DNA from: Herminiimonas sp.
GTDB taxonomy: Bacteria > Pseudomonadota > Gammaproteobacteria > Burkholderiales > Burkholderiaceae_D
Direction: 5' to 3'
Assembly: GCA_014377845.1 (NCBI GenBank)
Contig: JACMOV010000191.1
Location: forward strand, 1 to 61,506
DNA: 61,506 nt
Positions 48,918 to 58,117 of the stretch are shown in pieces. The notes below the pieces were generated by a model, which saw nothing but the letters and a program-made list of their open reading frames with translations, searched no databases and was not told the DNA's origin. The translations under genes and the position numbers were made by a program. Positions within the stretch are counted from its first letter, which is position 1, and every line of letters starts with the position of its first letter.

Positions 48918-49244
48918 TTATTTTGCAGCAGCTGCGGCCGCACCGCCACCATAGCTATCAAGACCTTTTTTACCGGTTTCAGCGTTCGCAGCCTTCCCGG
49001 CCGCTTTTGCCAGCTTGATCTGATTTGCCGAATCCTCACCACCGACTTCGTTCGCAATCGCCGCGGTCTGGCTGCGCACCACCTGGCCGAAGAATTGATA
49101 GACACCGATCGCTGCCACTGCAATCAGTGCGACGATGATGATGTACTCGGTCATGCCCTGTCCGCGCTGTGACGATTTTTTCGGGAGGTTTTTACGGGAC
49201 GCGGCGACGTGCTGAATGGCGGATGCGGTGACGATCTGATTCAT
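48918..49244 (-). CDS. flp: Flp-type major pilin
   Basis: A 108-residue prepilin. A basic leader (SRKNLPKKSSQRG) ends at the processing site G/QGMTEYIIIVALIAVAAIGVY, with Glu at +5 and the Flp-type TEY motif. An amphipathic tail ending in GGGAAAAAAK follows, longer than in classical about 60-residue Flp pilins. It is the first gene of the tad locus. An AGGAGA lies seven bases before the ATG. An imperfect palindrome precedes the promoter region. Confidence 0.9.
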   Translation of the reverse strand: MNQIVTASAIQHVAASRKNLPKKSSQRGQGMTEYIIIVALIAVAAIGVYQFFGQVVRSQTAAIANEVGGEDSANQIKLAKAAGKAANAETGKKGLDSYGGGAAAAAAK

Positions 49245-49298
49245 CGGATGTTCTCCTGGACGGGTTGTGAAGCGTTGCGAGTATTGCCTTTTTAATAA

Positions 49299-49322
49299 TC
49301 AATCAATATACGGATCGATTGA
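49299..49322. promoter_or_regulatory. inverted repeat upstream of the pilin gene
   Basis: TCAATCAA and TCGATTGA form an inverted repeat (7 of 8 pairs) separated by eight bases, in an AT-rich patch unlike the surroundings. It is 55 nt upstream of the pilin start, in the probable promoter region. It may be an operator for a regulator encoded elsewhere. Confidence 0.45.
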
Positions 49323-49424
49323 TAAAATGACAACGCAACGGCGGTTCCGTTGAAGGAAATACGATGATTGGTGAACTTGTTTCGGTAAGCCGCCAGGAAC
49401 CGACCGGTGCGAATTCGAACCGCT

Positions 49425-52148
49425 CTAATAGACGGCGAGATGCGGTGCGGGTTCGGTGGCTGGAAAGAGGAAGCGGCGCTGCAGCAAGGCCGGAATGTCC
49501 GCCGCCGGAAGCGGCCGCGAAATGTAATAGCCCTGGATTTCGTCGCAGGCGAGCGCCTGCAGGCGATGCAGCTGGTCGGCTGTTTCGACGCCCTCGGCCA
49601 CGACCTGCATGCCGAGCGCGTGTGCCATTGAGATGATGGCGCGGTAAAACACCTCGCCCTCGATGCCGTCGCCCAAAGCTGCGGTAAAGGCGCGATCGAC
49701 TTTCAGGACATCGAAATCGAGGCGCTGCAATTGCGACAGGGAAGAATAGCCAGTACCGAAATCATCGACCAGCAACCGAACGCCCGCCGCCTGGAATTCG
49801 GCGAGTGTCGATTGGATGAGATCCTGATCGACCATCATGCATGATTCGGTCAGTTCGACTTCGATCAGGTTGGCGTCGATTGCATGCAACGCCATATGCT
49901 CGGCAAGACGGTCCTTTAGGCTCAATGCCCCCGACGCTTCGAACTGGCGAAACGAAACATTGATCGATACCGGTACGACCGGCAAGCCGCTGGCTTTCCA
50001 TTGCGCCAGCTGCGTACAAGCCTTGCTCATGACCAGCTCGCCAAGGCGGCCGATCAGGCCGGTATCTTCGGCGAGGGAAATGAACTCGAGCGGCGGCACC
50101 ATGCCCCTGCCGGGACGCATCCAGCGGATCAACGCTTCGAAGCCGAGCAACCTGCCATCGATTGCATCGACGCGCGGCTGGTAATGCAGGATGAATTCAT
50201 CGCTCTCGATTGCACTGCGCAAAGCCTGTTCCGCGTTCAGCCGGCTCACCAGGTTTTCGGAAAGATGTTCCTGAAAAAACTGGTAGTTCGCCTTGCCGCG
50301 TGCCTTTGCCGCATACATCGCGATGTCGGCATTTTTCAGCAGTGTCTCGACGCAGTCTCCGTCGGCGGGAAACATGCTGATGCCGATCGAGGCATGTACG
50401 ACGTGCAAGCTGCCGCCGCCCAGAAGGAACGGCTCTGCGAATGCCGTCACGATGCGCTCACCGACCATCGATACCGCCTCCTCGTGCTCGACCTGTTCCA
50501 GCACGATCGTGAATTCATCACCGCCCAACCGGGCCACATTGTCGCTCGGCCGAATGACCGACCGCAAACGCTGGGCTGCAGCTTGCAGGAGTTCGTCGCC
50601 GGCCGCATGGCCGAGCGTGTCGTTGATGTTCTTGAAATTGTCCAGGTCGATGAATAGCAGCGCCAGCAAGTGCGTGCTTTCCTGTGCTCGCTCCAGTGCC
50701 AGTGGCAGAAAACCGGTCAGCCAGTGCCGGTTTGGCAGCGCGGTCAATGCGTCGAGATTGGCCAGCCGCGACAACGCCTCCTGATGCGCCTTGATGTCGG
50801 TGATGTCTCGCACCGTCGCTGCGACTCCTTCGCCGGAGCGCACCAGTCGCCGCTGCATCCATACCGGCTGGCCGTCGCGCGTTGCGGTGTATTCATCTTC
50901 ATGGAACCCGGTACGCATGGCGTCGATACATGCAACGATCATCGGATGCCAGAATGCAACCGGAACAAGCGTCGATAATCTGACGCCCACCAGGGTTTTC
51001 TTGGTTCTGCCAGCGACGACGGCGCCTCGCTCATTGCAATCCTGCACGATAAAGTCTGTAGGCTGCCCGCCGTTATCCAGCTCCGCACGGAGCATGAAAA
51101 AACCCTCACCCCCTTCCTCGATCACGAGTCTATAGGTGTTGCGGGTCTCTTCAGCCTGATGCTTGCGCCATGCCAGCATCGTCGTCGACAGGATCCCGAG
51201 CATGCCAAAAACCGAGAGCAGCAAACTGCCGGCGAGCCCGAACTTGCGGTATGCCGCGGCACTCGCTTCATAGCCTGCAAAAATATCATCGCGCGAGAGG
51301 CCGACCACCGAGCGCAAGGGATAATTGCTCAAGGTTTTCCACGCAAGCACCCGCGCCCGATTGTCGGTGAACATTTCATGCGGATAACTGGCAGCGCCTG
51401 TGACGCCGGCAAATTGCGGCGGCGACCGGAACACGGTTGGGAGGGTCTTGATGTTGGCCCCCATCTTCGTGGCAAGGAGCACGCCGCCGATCGTCCGCAC
51501 GGAAAGAAAATCCCCTGGGCCGATGCCGGATTCATCGTAGAAAGCGGCGAGAAATGACGGCTCGACTGCCACCGTGGCAACGCCATCGAATCGCCCGTCT
51601 GCCGTTTCAAGGCGGCGCGAGAAGCGGATCAGGGTGCGCTTGAGCCGCGCACCCGGCTGTGGCTCGCTGATGACCAGATCATCCGACGGGTCGGCCCGAT
51701 GACGCTTGAAAAAGAGACGGTCGGAGAGGTCGGTCTTCGCATCGAACGGCAACGTGCTGCTGACGATGATGCCATTGCGGTCCAACACGGTAACGTATAA
51801 CAGCGCCGCTGCCGGATACAGCCCGCGCTTGAGCTGGTCCTCGAGACGCAGCGTTCCATGGCTCGATTCCCAGTTGTATTTCACGTTGAGCGTGATCTGG
51901 TCTACCTGCTCCACCGTGCGCGAAAGTTGTTCCGCGTAGGCTCTCGAAAGCGAAGTAGCCTGATCCAACGCTGCTTGCTCAAGCGCTTCCTTGTCGCTGC
52001 CAAGCTTGATATTGATCAGGCCCCACATGAGCAGACCAAGCAGCACGCAGATCGAAGGCCAGATCAGGATATTGTGCATGCTCGAACGCAGAAACCCGAG
52101 CGTCAGCATTTTTTTCGTGAATCGTCCGCTGATCGTCTGCATCGCCAT
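49425..52148 (-). CDS. membrane GGDEF-EAL protein with Cache-like sensor and PAS
   Basis: A 907-residue cyclic di-GMP enzyme. A helix (about 28-46), a periplasmic Cache-type sensor (about 50-300), and a second helix (about 304-326) are followed by a PAS domain (about 335-455). The GGDEF domain has intact GGDEF at 542-546 and an RPSD I-site at 533-536. The EAL domain (about 635-885) has GFEALIRW (EAL at 671-673), ELTESCMM, DDFGTGYSS and KVDRAFT. Both activities could be intact. The ATG at 52148 is chosen (AAGGTG and GGGG upstream); an in-frame ATG follows at 52142. It is 180 nt upstream of the pilin gene on the same strand. Confidence 0.9.
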   Translation of the reverse strand: MAMQTISGRFTKKMLTLGFLRSSMHNILIWPSICVLLGLLMWGLINIKLGSDKEALEQAALDQATSLSRAYAEQLSRTVEQVDQITLNVKYNWESSHGTLRLEDQLKRGLYPAAALLYVTVLDRNGIIVSSTLPFDAKTDLSDRLFFKRHRADPSDDLVISEPQPGARLKRTLIRFSRRLETADGRFDGVATVAVEPSFLAAFYDESGIGPGDFLSVRTIGGVLLATKMGANIKTLPTVFRSPPQFAGVTGAASYPHEMFTDNRARVLAWKTLSNYPLRSVVGLSRDDIFAGYEASAAAYRKFGLAGSLLLSVFGMLGILSTTMLAWRKHQAEETRNTYRLVIEEGGEGFFMLRAELDNGGQPTDFIVQDCNERGAVVAGRTKKTLVGVRLSTLVPVAFWHPMIVACIDAMRTGFHEDEYTATRDGQPVWMQRRLVRSGEGVAATVRDITDIKAHQEALSRLANLDALTALPNRHWLTGFLPLALERAQESTHLLALLFIDLDNFKNINDTLGHAAGDELLQAAAQRLRSVIRPSDNVARLGGDEFTIVLEQVEHEEAVSMVGERIVTAFAEPFLLGGGSLHVVHASIGISMFPADGDCVETLLKNADIAMYAAKARGKANYQFFQEHLSENLVSRLNAEQALRSAIESDEFILHYQPRVDAIDGRLLGFEALIRWMRPGRGMVPPLEFISLAEDTGLIGRLGELVMSKACTQLAQWKASGLPVVPVSINVSFRQFEASGALSLKDRLAEHMALHAIDANLIEVELTESCMMVDQDLIQSTLAEFQAAGVRLLVDDFGTGYSSLSQLQRLDFDVLKVDRAFTAALGDGIEGEVFYRAIISMAHALGMQVVAEGVETADQLHRLQALACDEIQGYYISRPLPAADIPALLQRRFLFPATEPAPHLAVY

Positions 52149-52444
52149 TACCCCGCACCTTCTGAATCGACCCTTACCCAGGCTCAAATCAAGCCCCGGC
52201 CGAAAACCGGCGGGTCGTCGCGTCGCGGGAACGACTGGCGCTACCAGCCTAGAAGTTTCCCAAAATAAATTTTAACATGCAGGAGTTGCACCGCCGGTAT
52301 CCAAATGACGGAGTGTTGCGCCGACCGCTCAAGCCCGGCTGGCCAGCATGAATCGGCAGCCCCGCGCGCCTCGAAAATTGTCGATTTATTATGAAAAGAT
52401 GCCAGTCCCGTCGCTTGAAACGCCATCCGACCTGGAAAGCCATC

Positions 52445-52672
52445 ATGACCCGCTCTGACGAAACGACGATGCTTGCCGAAGGCGCGGCATCACACGGCCT
52501 TGCGCGCCAGGACTGGAATAGCGCCCGCTTCGTCGAGGAAGGCATCACGATCCAGGTCGTCTACGGTACGCATGACGCCGCCGCGTTCCTGAAGAGCCGC
52601 ATGATTGAAATCGATGTGGCCAAGCGGGTTCTTCTCAGTCCCACCCTGCGGCGCAATTACACGCTTGCCTGA
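52445..52672 (+). CDS. hypothetical protein, 75 aa
   Basis: Not recognised. A short soluble protein (MTRSDETTMLAEGAASHGLA ... FVEEGITIQVVYGTHDAAAFLKSRMIEI) with mixed helix and strand character. GGAAAG lies six bases before the ATG at 52445. It stands alone between the GGDEF-EAL gene and the convergent 76-residue gene. Confidence 0.5.
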   Translation: MTRSDETTMLAEGAASHGLARQDWNSARFVEEGITIQVVYGTHDAAAFLKSRMIEIDVAKRVLLSPTLRRNYTLA

Positions 52673-52749
52673 TCGAGTCTGGCGTCAATCAGCAGGACCA
52701 CCTGCCAAACTTACAGTGGGCGATGGCGCCTGCAATGGCCTTGTGTTGT

Positions 52750-52980
52750 TCATTCGGCCTGGAACTCTGCGGCAGCTTTAGCGGTCCACAATGCCTTGTT
52801 ATAGCTTTCGAAGGCTGCGTCGTAACTCTCGACCTTTCCCTCTTCGTCGACGAATCGCGTCCACCATCCCGCACCGTCCTTCTCCAGCACGATGTCGCCA
52901 GGCGCGCACAGGGCCGCCAGATCGTCCCCCGCCGCCAGGGTCAGGATACGCACGCCGCGATGTCTGCTGATGGTTGCCAT
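52750..52980 (-). CDS. hypothetical protein, 76 aa
   Basis: Not recognised. A small protein beginning MATISRHRGVRILTLAAGDD and containing GDIVLEKDGAGWWTRFVDEE and SYNKALWTAKAAAEFQAE. This resembles a compact beta-rich fold with a C-terminal helix. GAGGT lies upstream of the ATG at 52980. No membrane segment or signal peptide. It precedes no obvious operon partner; gspB lies upstream on the same strand. Confidence 0.6.
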   Translation of the reverse strand: MATISRHRGVRILTLAAGDDLAALCAPGDIVLEKDGAGWWTRFVDEEGKVESYDAAFESYNKALWTAKAAAEFQAE

Positions 52981-53115
52981 GACGGAGACCTCGGAAAAGT
53001 AAAAAGGGAAACCGGGCATAGTCGCTCGGCACCGACGCCCGGCATCCCACCGGACACGTTCAATCTACGGATCAAATCCCGGGTTACAACCCGCGGCGCG
53101 TATTGCAACGCACGC

Positions 53116-53868
53116 TCAGTAAGTAATCCGAAAAACAAAACCTTTGTAACGCAGATTCGCCGCCTTGGGCAGAATTGCCTCGAGCACCAGGCCCGGCGAA
53201 ATTTCATCGCCTTCGCGCAACATCCGCTTGTCCATCAGCAGCATTCGGTCAGCCGGATTGGCCGAGTAGATGGAGCCGCCGATCGCCAGCACGGGTAATT
53301 CACCGCGAATGTTCGCCGGCAGCTGGGATACGGCCAGGACGTTTGCCGGTTCGGCAGCTGCAACCTGCGGCTTTGCGGATTTGGCAACGATCGGTGCGGC
53401 GAGGGTCGGCGGTGTCTCTTTTTTCGGGATGATGACCGGTTTCGGGACGGACGGCGGCACCAGTAGCTCGGCTGCGACACCCTTCGGCGTCGATCCGGGC
53501 GCCGCCATGGCACGCATCAGCGGCGCTCGTGATGGTTCGGCGACAGCAGGCGGTGGCAGGGCCGCAACAGGAGCCGCGTCCGGTTGTGCAGGTAAAGGCG
53601 CGGGCTCCGGCACGCGTTTTATCGGTCCTGGAGCCGCCTCGAGTACCGTGATCCGTGCAGGCCCCGGCTGGATTGCGCGCCATGCGAGGCCGATCGCGGC
53701 CAGCCCTGCAAGGGTCAGGGCGACGGCGAGCCTGACGTCGCGCCGCCACCAGCGCCCCGTGTCATTTGCCACCAGCGACGGGGTCTGGTTCTGGCTATGA
53801 ATACCGGGTAACTCCCCAAGGTGACGTTCGGACTCCGCCTTTTTGAGTGCATCGAGGATAAAGGACAT
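53116..53868 (-). CDS. gspB: GspB-type general secretion pathway protein
   Basis: A 250-residue protein. The cytosolic start MSFILDALKKAESERHLGE is the GspB/ExeB hallmark. A single helix (about 48-65, LAVALTLAGLAAIGLAW), a long Pro/Ala-rich periplasmic spacer (about 70-180) and a folded C-terminal domain (IRGELPVLAIGGSIYSANPADRMLLMD ... GLVLEAILPKAANLRYKGF) follow. In Aeromonas, ExeA/ExeB help insert the type II secretin through peptidoglycan. It begins three bases after the exeA stop. Confidence 0.9.
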   Translation of the reverse strand: MSFILDALKKAESERHLGELPGIHSQNQTPSLVANDTGRWWRRDVRLAVALTLAGLAAIGLAWRAIQPGPARITVLEAAPGPIKRVPEPAPLPAQPDAAPVAALPPPAVAEPSRAPLMRAMAAPGSTPKGVAAELLVPPSVPKPVIIPKKETPPTLAAPIVAKSAKPQVAAAEPANVLAVSQLPANIRGELPVLAIGGSIYSANPADRMLLMDKRMLREGDEISPGLVLEAILPKAANLRYKGFVFRITY

Positions 53869-53871
53869 GAT

Positions 53872-55719
53872 CTATTTTCCGGTCGATGCCGCAGCCGGCG
53901 TAACTGCACGTGCGGGGGTTGCTGGGGTTGCTGGGGTTGCGGTGGTTGCGGGGGTTGCTGTGGTTGCAGTCGCCGCCACGGCGAGTGGGCCACCCTGCAA
54001 CCGCGGACCGTGATCGCCTGCGAGCGACGCCAGCCGGATCAGGGTTTGCGGTCCGGGCATGCCGTCCGGCGCCAGTCCCTGCGCCAGCTGGAACTCGCGC
54101 ACCCTGGCGCTCATGGCGACGTCGAAGGCGGCGCCGGGCTGCGGCGCCGAACCGCCGTCGATCGTGGCAAGCTGCGCCGCAAGCCAGTCGACCGCGCTGC
54201 CTTTATCGCCCTTGAGGATATCCTTCTCGTATCCCACAGGACCGCGCCACAGCGTGGTGAATCCACCGCGCCAGCGCTTGGCGAGTGCATTGAGGGTGAC
54301 CGATTCGGTCACCTCGCCGATACGTAGCGTCGCCGTTTCGCGCGTCAGACCGACCAGAACGGCATAGTATTTTTCATCGTCGTCATCCTGGAGAGTCAAC
54401 AGGCATGGACGGTCTAGCTGGCGAATTTCGGCGAGGCCGTTCTTGCTGACGAAGCAGTAGGCGTTTTGCTTTTGCAGCGTGCGGCAGGCATCGGCCCCGG
54501 CGCCATTCAGTTGCCAGGCTTCGGCGAGACGGCGGTACGCGGCTGGCAAGCTACGCGCCTCATTCCCGATCGGTGCCGGAGTCGCTTGTCCTGGCGGCAC
54601 CATATCGTTTGCGCTTGCGTGATTCGGCGGTACCGCCGCAGACACCGTTGTCGGGAGGCTCGACCTGTTTTGCGTGGTCACGGAGGCGAGCTCCATTGTC
54701 AGCGCAGGCCGCACCCGCTCGAGCGGCGCGGATGCAATCGGCTCCGGGGAGTTTCGCACGGCGTTCGCCGCGAGAGGTACCGCGCCGGCATCCTGCCAGC
54801 CGAACTGACGGAACGCTGCTGCCGTCAGCACGCCCGCAATCAGGAAGCCACCGAGCGCGAATTGCCAGCGCCGGGTTACCCGTCGGCCCGGCGCGTGGTC
54901 GAGATCGAACACCTCGCGCGCAGCCCGGTCGACCGTGCGGGCGTCGACCTCCTTCTTGCCGCTGCCATATGCACCGAGCAAAGCACGGTCGCACAGCAGA
55001 TTGATGAGCCGCGGAATTCCCCGGGCGCGCTGATGAATGCGGCGCATGATCCGTGGGCTGAACGGCGATGCGCGATCGATGCCGGCTACCGCCAGGCGAT
55101 GCGCGATGTACTGCGCCGTCTCGTCGGGCATCAGCGCCGCGAGGTGGAATCGGGCGATCACGCGCTGGGCGAGCTGCTCGAGTTCCGGCTTCGCCAGCAT
55201 GGCACGCAATTCTGGTTGGCCGATTAGGATAATCTGCAGCAGCTTGCGCTGATTGGTTTCGAGATTGGTCAGGAGACGCAATTGCTCGAGCACGTCCGCC
55301 GAAAGGTTCTGCGCTTCATCGATGATCAGCACATTGTTCTGCTGCATGCCATGCGACGACAGCAGGAACGCATTCAGCGGGTCGATGAAATCCTTGACGG
55401 TTGCGTGACGATCCTTGCGCTGCCCGGCGGTAATGCCGAACTCGTCGCAAATCGATCCCAGCAATTCGATGACCGTTTGCTTCGGATTGAAGATGTAGGC
55501 GACATTGCAGTGCGCGGGTATCTGCTCGAGAAAAAGCCGGCACACGGTGGTCTTGCCGGCGCCGATTTCGCCAGTCAGGAGCACGAACCCGCCACCGCCA
55601 TTCAAGCCATACAGCAGGTGCGCCAGCGCCTCCCGATGCCGTTCGCTCATGAACAGGTAGCGCGGGTCTGGCGCAATCGAAAAGGGAATCTGGCCAAGGC
55701 CGAAGAATCGGGTGTACAT
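53872..55719 (-). CDS. exeA: ExeA/GspA-type AAA ATPase with peptidoglycan-binding domain
   Basis: A 615-residue protein. The N-terminal AAA domain (about 1-270) has Walker A LLTGEIGAGKTT, Walker B VLIIDEAQNLS and a sensor region. A helix at about 290-305 (FALGGFLIAGVLTAAAF) anchors it in the membrane. The periplasmic part ends in a PG_binding_1-like domain (VREFQLAQGLAPDGMPGPQTLIRLASL, about 545-575) and a TP-A repeat tail (PATTATPATPATPAR) encoded by 9-bp repeats. ExeA shapes peptidoglycan for secretin assembly. No other gsp genes are in the window. Confidence 0.92.
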   Translation of the reverse strand: MYTRFFGLGQIPFSIAPDPRYLFMSERHREALAHLLYGLNGGGGFVLLTGEIGAGKTTVCRLFLEQIPAHCNVAYIFNPKQTVIELLGSICDEFGITAGQRKDRHATVKDFIDPLNAFLLSSHGMQQNNVLIIDEAQNLSADVLEQLRLLTNLETNQRKLLQIILIGQPELRAMLAKPELEQLAQRVIARFHLAALMPDETAQYIAHRLAVAGIDRASPFSPRIMRRIHQRARGIPRLINLLCDRALLGAYGSGKKEVDARTVDRAAREVFDLDHAPGRRVTRRWQFALGGFLIAGVLTAAAFRQFGWQDAGAVPLAANAVRNSPEPIASAPLERVRPALTMELASVTTQNRSSLPTTVSAAVPPNHASANDMVPPGQATPAPIGNEARSLPAAYRRLAEAWQLNGAGADACRTLQKQNAYCFVSKNGLAEIRQLDRPCLLTLQDDDDEKYYAVLVGLTRETATLRIGEVTESVTLNALAKRWRGGFTTLWRGPVGYEKDILKGDKGSAVDWLAAQLATIDGGSAPQPGAAFDVAMSARVREFQLAQGLAPDGMPGPQTLIRLASLAGDHGPRLQGGPLAVAATATTATPATTATPATPATPARAVTPAAASTGK

Positions 55720-55887
55720 GGGCGAAGGCTAGCACAAAGGCTTTGACGGTTGGAAGCCGCTTGCGAGTCCTCTCGTCAACATTCATGAAGGGCTCGAGTG
55801 TCGTTTTCAGTCGGAGACCACGCGAAAGGATAAACTTCGCCCCAGCATGAAGTTCCTGCCCCGACTACCTCTCTTTTACGTGCACAA

Positions 55888-57132
55888 ATGACATTCGCCT
55901 CGCTCGGCCTGATCGATCCGCTCCTGCAGGCGTTGTCGGGACTGGATTACAAGACGCCAACGCCGGTACAGGCGCGCGCCGTTCCGGCAGTGCTGGCCGG
56001 ACGCGACCTGATGGCTGCCGCCCAGACCGGCACCGGCAAGACTGCCGCATTCGCCCTGCCGCTTTTGCAGCGCCTGGTCATGGGTGGCGGCCAGGTCGGC
56101 AGCAATGCCGTCCGGGTCCTGGTGCTGGTGCCCACCCGTGAACTGGCGGAACAGGTGCACGAAAGCTTCCGCACCTATGGCGGCAACCTGCCATTGCGCA
56201 GCTGCGTGGCCTACGGTGGGGTCAGCATCAATCCCCAGATGATGAAACTGCGCAAGGGAGTCGATCTGATGGTCGCAACGCCGGGCCGGCTGCTCGACCT
56301 GTATCGTCAGAATGCCGTCAAGTTCACGCAGCTCGAAACATTGGTGCTGGACGAAGCCGACCGCATGCTCGACCTTGGCTTTGCGCGGGAGCTCGATGCC
56401 GTGTTTGCCGCGCTGCCGGCCACACGGCAGACCCTGCTTTTTTCCGCGACGTTTTCCGAGCCGATCCGCGCGCTGGCAGCGACCATGCTTCGCGATCCGC
56501 TGTCGATCGAAGTCAGTCCACGCAATACGACGGTCAAGGCAGTGCGGCAGTGGGTGGTCACGGTCGACAAGAAGCGCAAGGCGGAACTGTTCCTGCACCT
56601 GCTCGAGAAAAAGCGCTGGGGTCAGGTTCTCGTGTTCGTCAAGACCCGCAAGGGCGTCGATCAGCTCATCGAGATCCTGCTGGCCCACGGCCTGCAAGCC
56701 GACGCAATCCACGGCGACAAGCCGCAGCCGGCACGCCTGCGCGCCCTCGATCGGTTCAAGGCAGGCGAAGTCCAGATCCTGGTCGCCACCGATGTGGCAG
56801 CCCGCGGGCTGGATATCGACGATCTGCCGCAGGTGGTCAATTTCGATCTGCCAATCGTTGCCGAAGACTATATCCATCGAACCGGCCGCACCGGGCGTGC
56901 CGGGGCTAGCGGCGACGCGATTTCACTTGTCTGTGCTGATGAAGTGGCGCTGCTCGCCGCGATCGAGGCCTTGACGCGGCAGACACTGAAGCGCATCGAA
57001 GAACCGGGCTTTGCACCGGAGCACCGGGTACCGATGACCAGCGCCGACGGCAGCGTGGAAAAAAAGCCAAAGAAACCCAAAAAACCGAAAACCCATTTCA
57101 CGGCACCGGCGAAACCTGTGCCGCGGCGTTGA
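55888..57132 (+). CDS. rhlE: DEAD-box RNA helicase RhlE
   Basis: A 414-residue ATP-dependent RNA helicase of ribosome assembly and RNA turnover. Motifs: Q-motif TPTPVQARAV, Walker A AQTGTGKT, VLDEADRMLD, LFSATFSEP, and the C-terminal VATDVAARGLDID and HRTGRTGRAG. The C-terminal tail is Lys/Pro-rich (KKPKKPKKPKTHF), as is usual for RNA-binding tails of RhlE. The ATG at 55888 precedes the conserved MTFASLGL start. It is divergent from exeA and convergent with the CsgG-like gene. Confidence 0.95.
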   Translation: MTFASLGLIDPLLQALSGLDYKTPTPVQARAVPAVLAGRDLMAAAQTGTGKTAAFALPLLQRLVMGGGQVGSNAVRVLVLVPTRELAEQVHESFRTYGGNLPLRSCVAYGGVSINPQMMKLRKGVDLMVATPGRLLDLYRQNAVKFTQLETLVLDEADRMLDLGFARELDAVFAALPATRQTLLFSATFSEPIRALAATMLRDPLSIEVSPRNTTVKAVRQWVVTVDKKRKAELFLHLLEKKRWGQVLVFVKTRKGVDQLIEILLAHGLQADAIHGDKPQPARLRALDRFKAGEVQILVATDVAARGLDIDDLPQVVNFDLPIVAEDYIHRTGRTGRAGASGDAISLVCADEVALLAAIEALTRQTLKRIEEPGFAPEHRVPMTSADGSVEKKPKKPKKPKTHFTAPAKPVPRR

Positions 57133-57188
57133 GAATCGCATGCTGTAAATCGGACGCTGAAAATCGTTCGCTCAGAATCCGGCGCTGC
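57133..57188. repeat. four imperfect 14-bp tandem repeats
   Basis: Directly after the rhlE stop, four units follow: GAATCGCATGCTGT, AAATCGGACGCTGA, AAATCGTTCGCTCA and GAATCCGGCGCTGC. They share the core AATC....GCT. They sit in the short gap between two convergent genes. Confidence 0.6.
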
Positions 57189-57212
57189 GCAAGGAGCGTG
57201 TTTCGACCAGGT

Positions 57213-58076
57213 CTACTTGAAAATGGTGACGGGCCCGTTTCTTTGGTCCAGTACAGGTGACGAGGTGCCCGCGCCCGACGTGCCGCCACCAGACTCGTTT
57301 GAGCGGGTGGTGACTGGATCATGCATACCCTCGCGGCGACTGACACCGAGCTGGTTCATCAGTTCGCCGTAGGCATTGTCCGCCAGGCTACGCGAAGTTT
57401 CCTGCATCACCTTGCCACGATTGAGCACCACCTTGTCACCGGCTCGTGAAATGAACTTCGTGTCTTGGCCCGAGCCGTTTGCGCTGAACGCCGCCTTGAC
57501 TTCATAGGTGCGTGTGTTGATCAGGCTGAAGTCCGCCACCAGGTCGAGCGTCAGGTTGGCAGTCGTCGAGGAACCCATCGCGAGCGGCATCGCCTCCTCC
57601 CGAAACGAAACATTGCTGACCGACCCGAACAGGACATAGTCGGCGCCAGGATAAAACCCCTGCTTGATCCGACCGATGATGTCATAGATCCTGTCTGTCG
57701 GCCTGCCGACATAGGGCCTGGCCTGCACCAGTCTTATCCGTCCATCTTTAAGCAATGCGCCTTTCAGATCGGCCGTATATGTGTGCAGTTCACCGCGATC
57801 GATATAGGAATAAATGCCTTCCGTTTCGTGATAAGTGCTCTCGGCGTTTGCACGAACCCGACCCCTTGATGCGTAGCCATAGGCGTTTTCATGTTCGCTG
57901 CCGCTGGCATCGATGCTGCTCTTGCTGGAAGCGGACACTGTCCTGAAATACTGACTGACCCGCTCTTCGTAGGTCAGATCCGTAACGGCGATTCTCGGCT
58001 CGGCGCCCGCTGCATGAACAGCGAACGCAGCGAATCCGACGATGAGCATGGTGGTGAGACGCAGGGAGTAGGACAT
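57213..58076 (-). CDS. CsgG/LpoB-like exported protein
   Basis: A 287-residue protein with a signal peptide (about 1-26, MSYSLRLTTMLIVGFAAFAV to HAAGA), but no lipobox Cys. The mature part starts PRIAVTDLTYEERVSQYF, like the CsgG family. It continues with HTYTADLKGALLKDGRIRLVQARPY and ADYVLFGSVSNVSF, and ends with a Ser/Gly-rich tail. CsgG proteins form a curli export pore; LpoB activates PBP1b. No csg genes are nearby, and the next gene upstream is LpoB-like, so an LpoB-related envelope role is more likely. It lies 41 nt after lpoB. Confidence 0.75.
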   Translation of the reverse strand: MSYSLRLTTMLIVGFAAFAVHAAGAEPRIAVTDLTYEERVSQYFRTVSASSKSSIDASGSEHENAYGYASRGRVRANAESTYHETEGIYSYIDRGELHTYTADLKGALLKDGRIRLVQARPYVGRPTDRIYDIIGRIKQGFYPGADYVLFGSVSNVSFREEAMPLAMGSSTTANLTLDLVADFSLINTRTYEVKAAFSANGSGQDTKFISRAGDKVVLNRGKVMQETSRSLADNAYGELMNQLGVSRREGMHDPVTTRSNESGGGTSGAGTSSPVLDQRNGPVTIFK

Positions 58077-58117
58077 GATGGATTCCATGACTGATCTTAC
58101 GGTTGGTATGCCTGAGT

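Noticed and set aside
53915-53970. Repeated GGGGTTGCT units as a regulatory repeat or CRISPR-like array
   Set aside because: They encode the in-frame Thr-Pro-Ala tail of ExeA and have no spacer structure.
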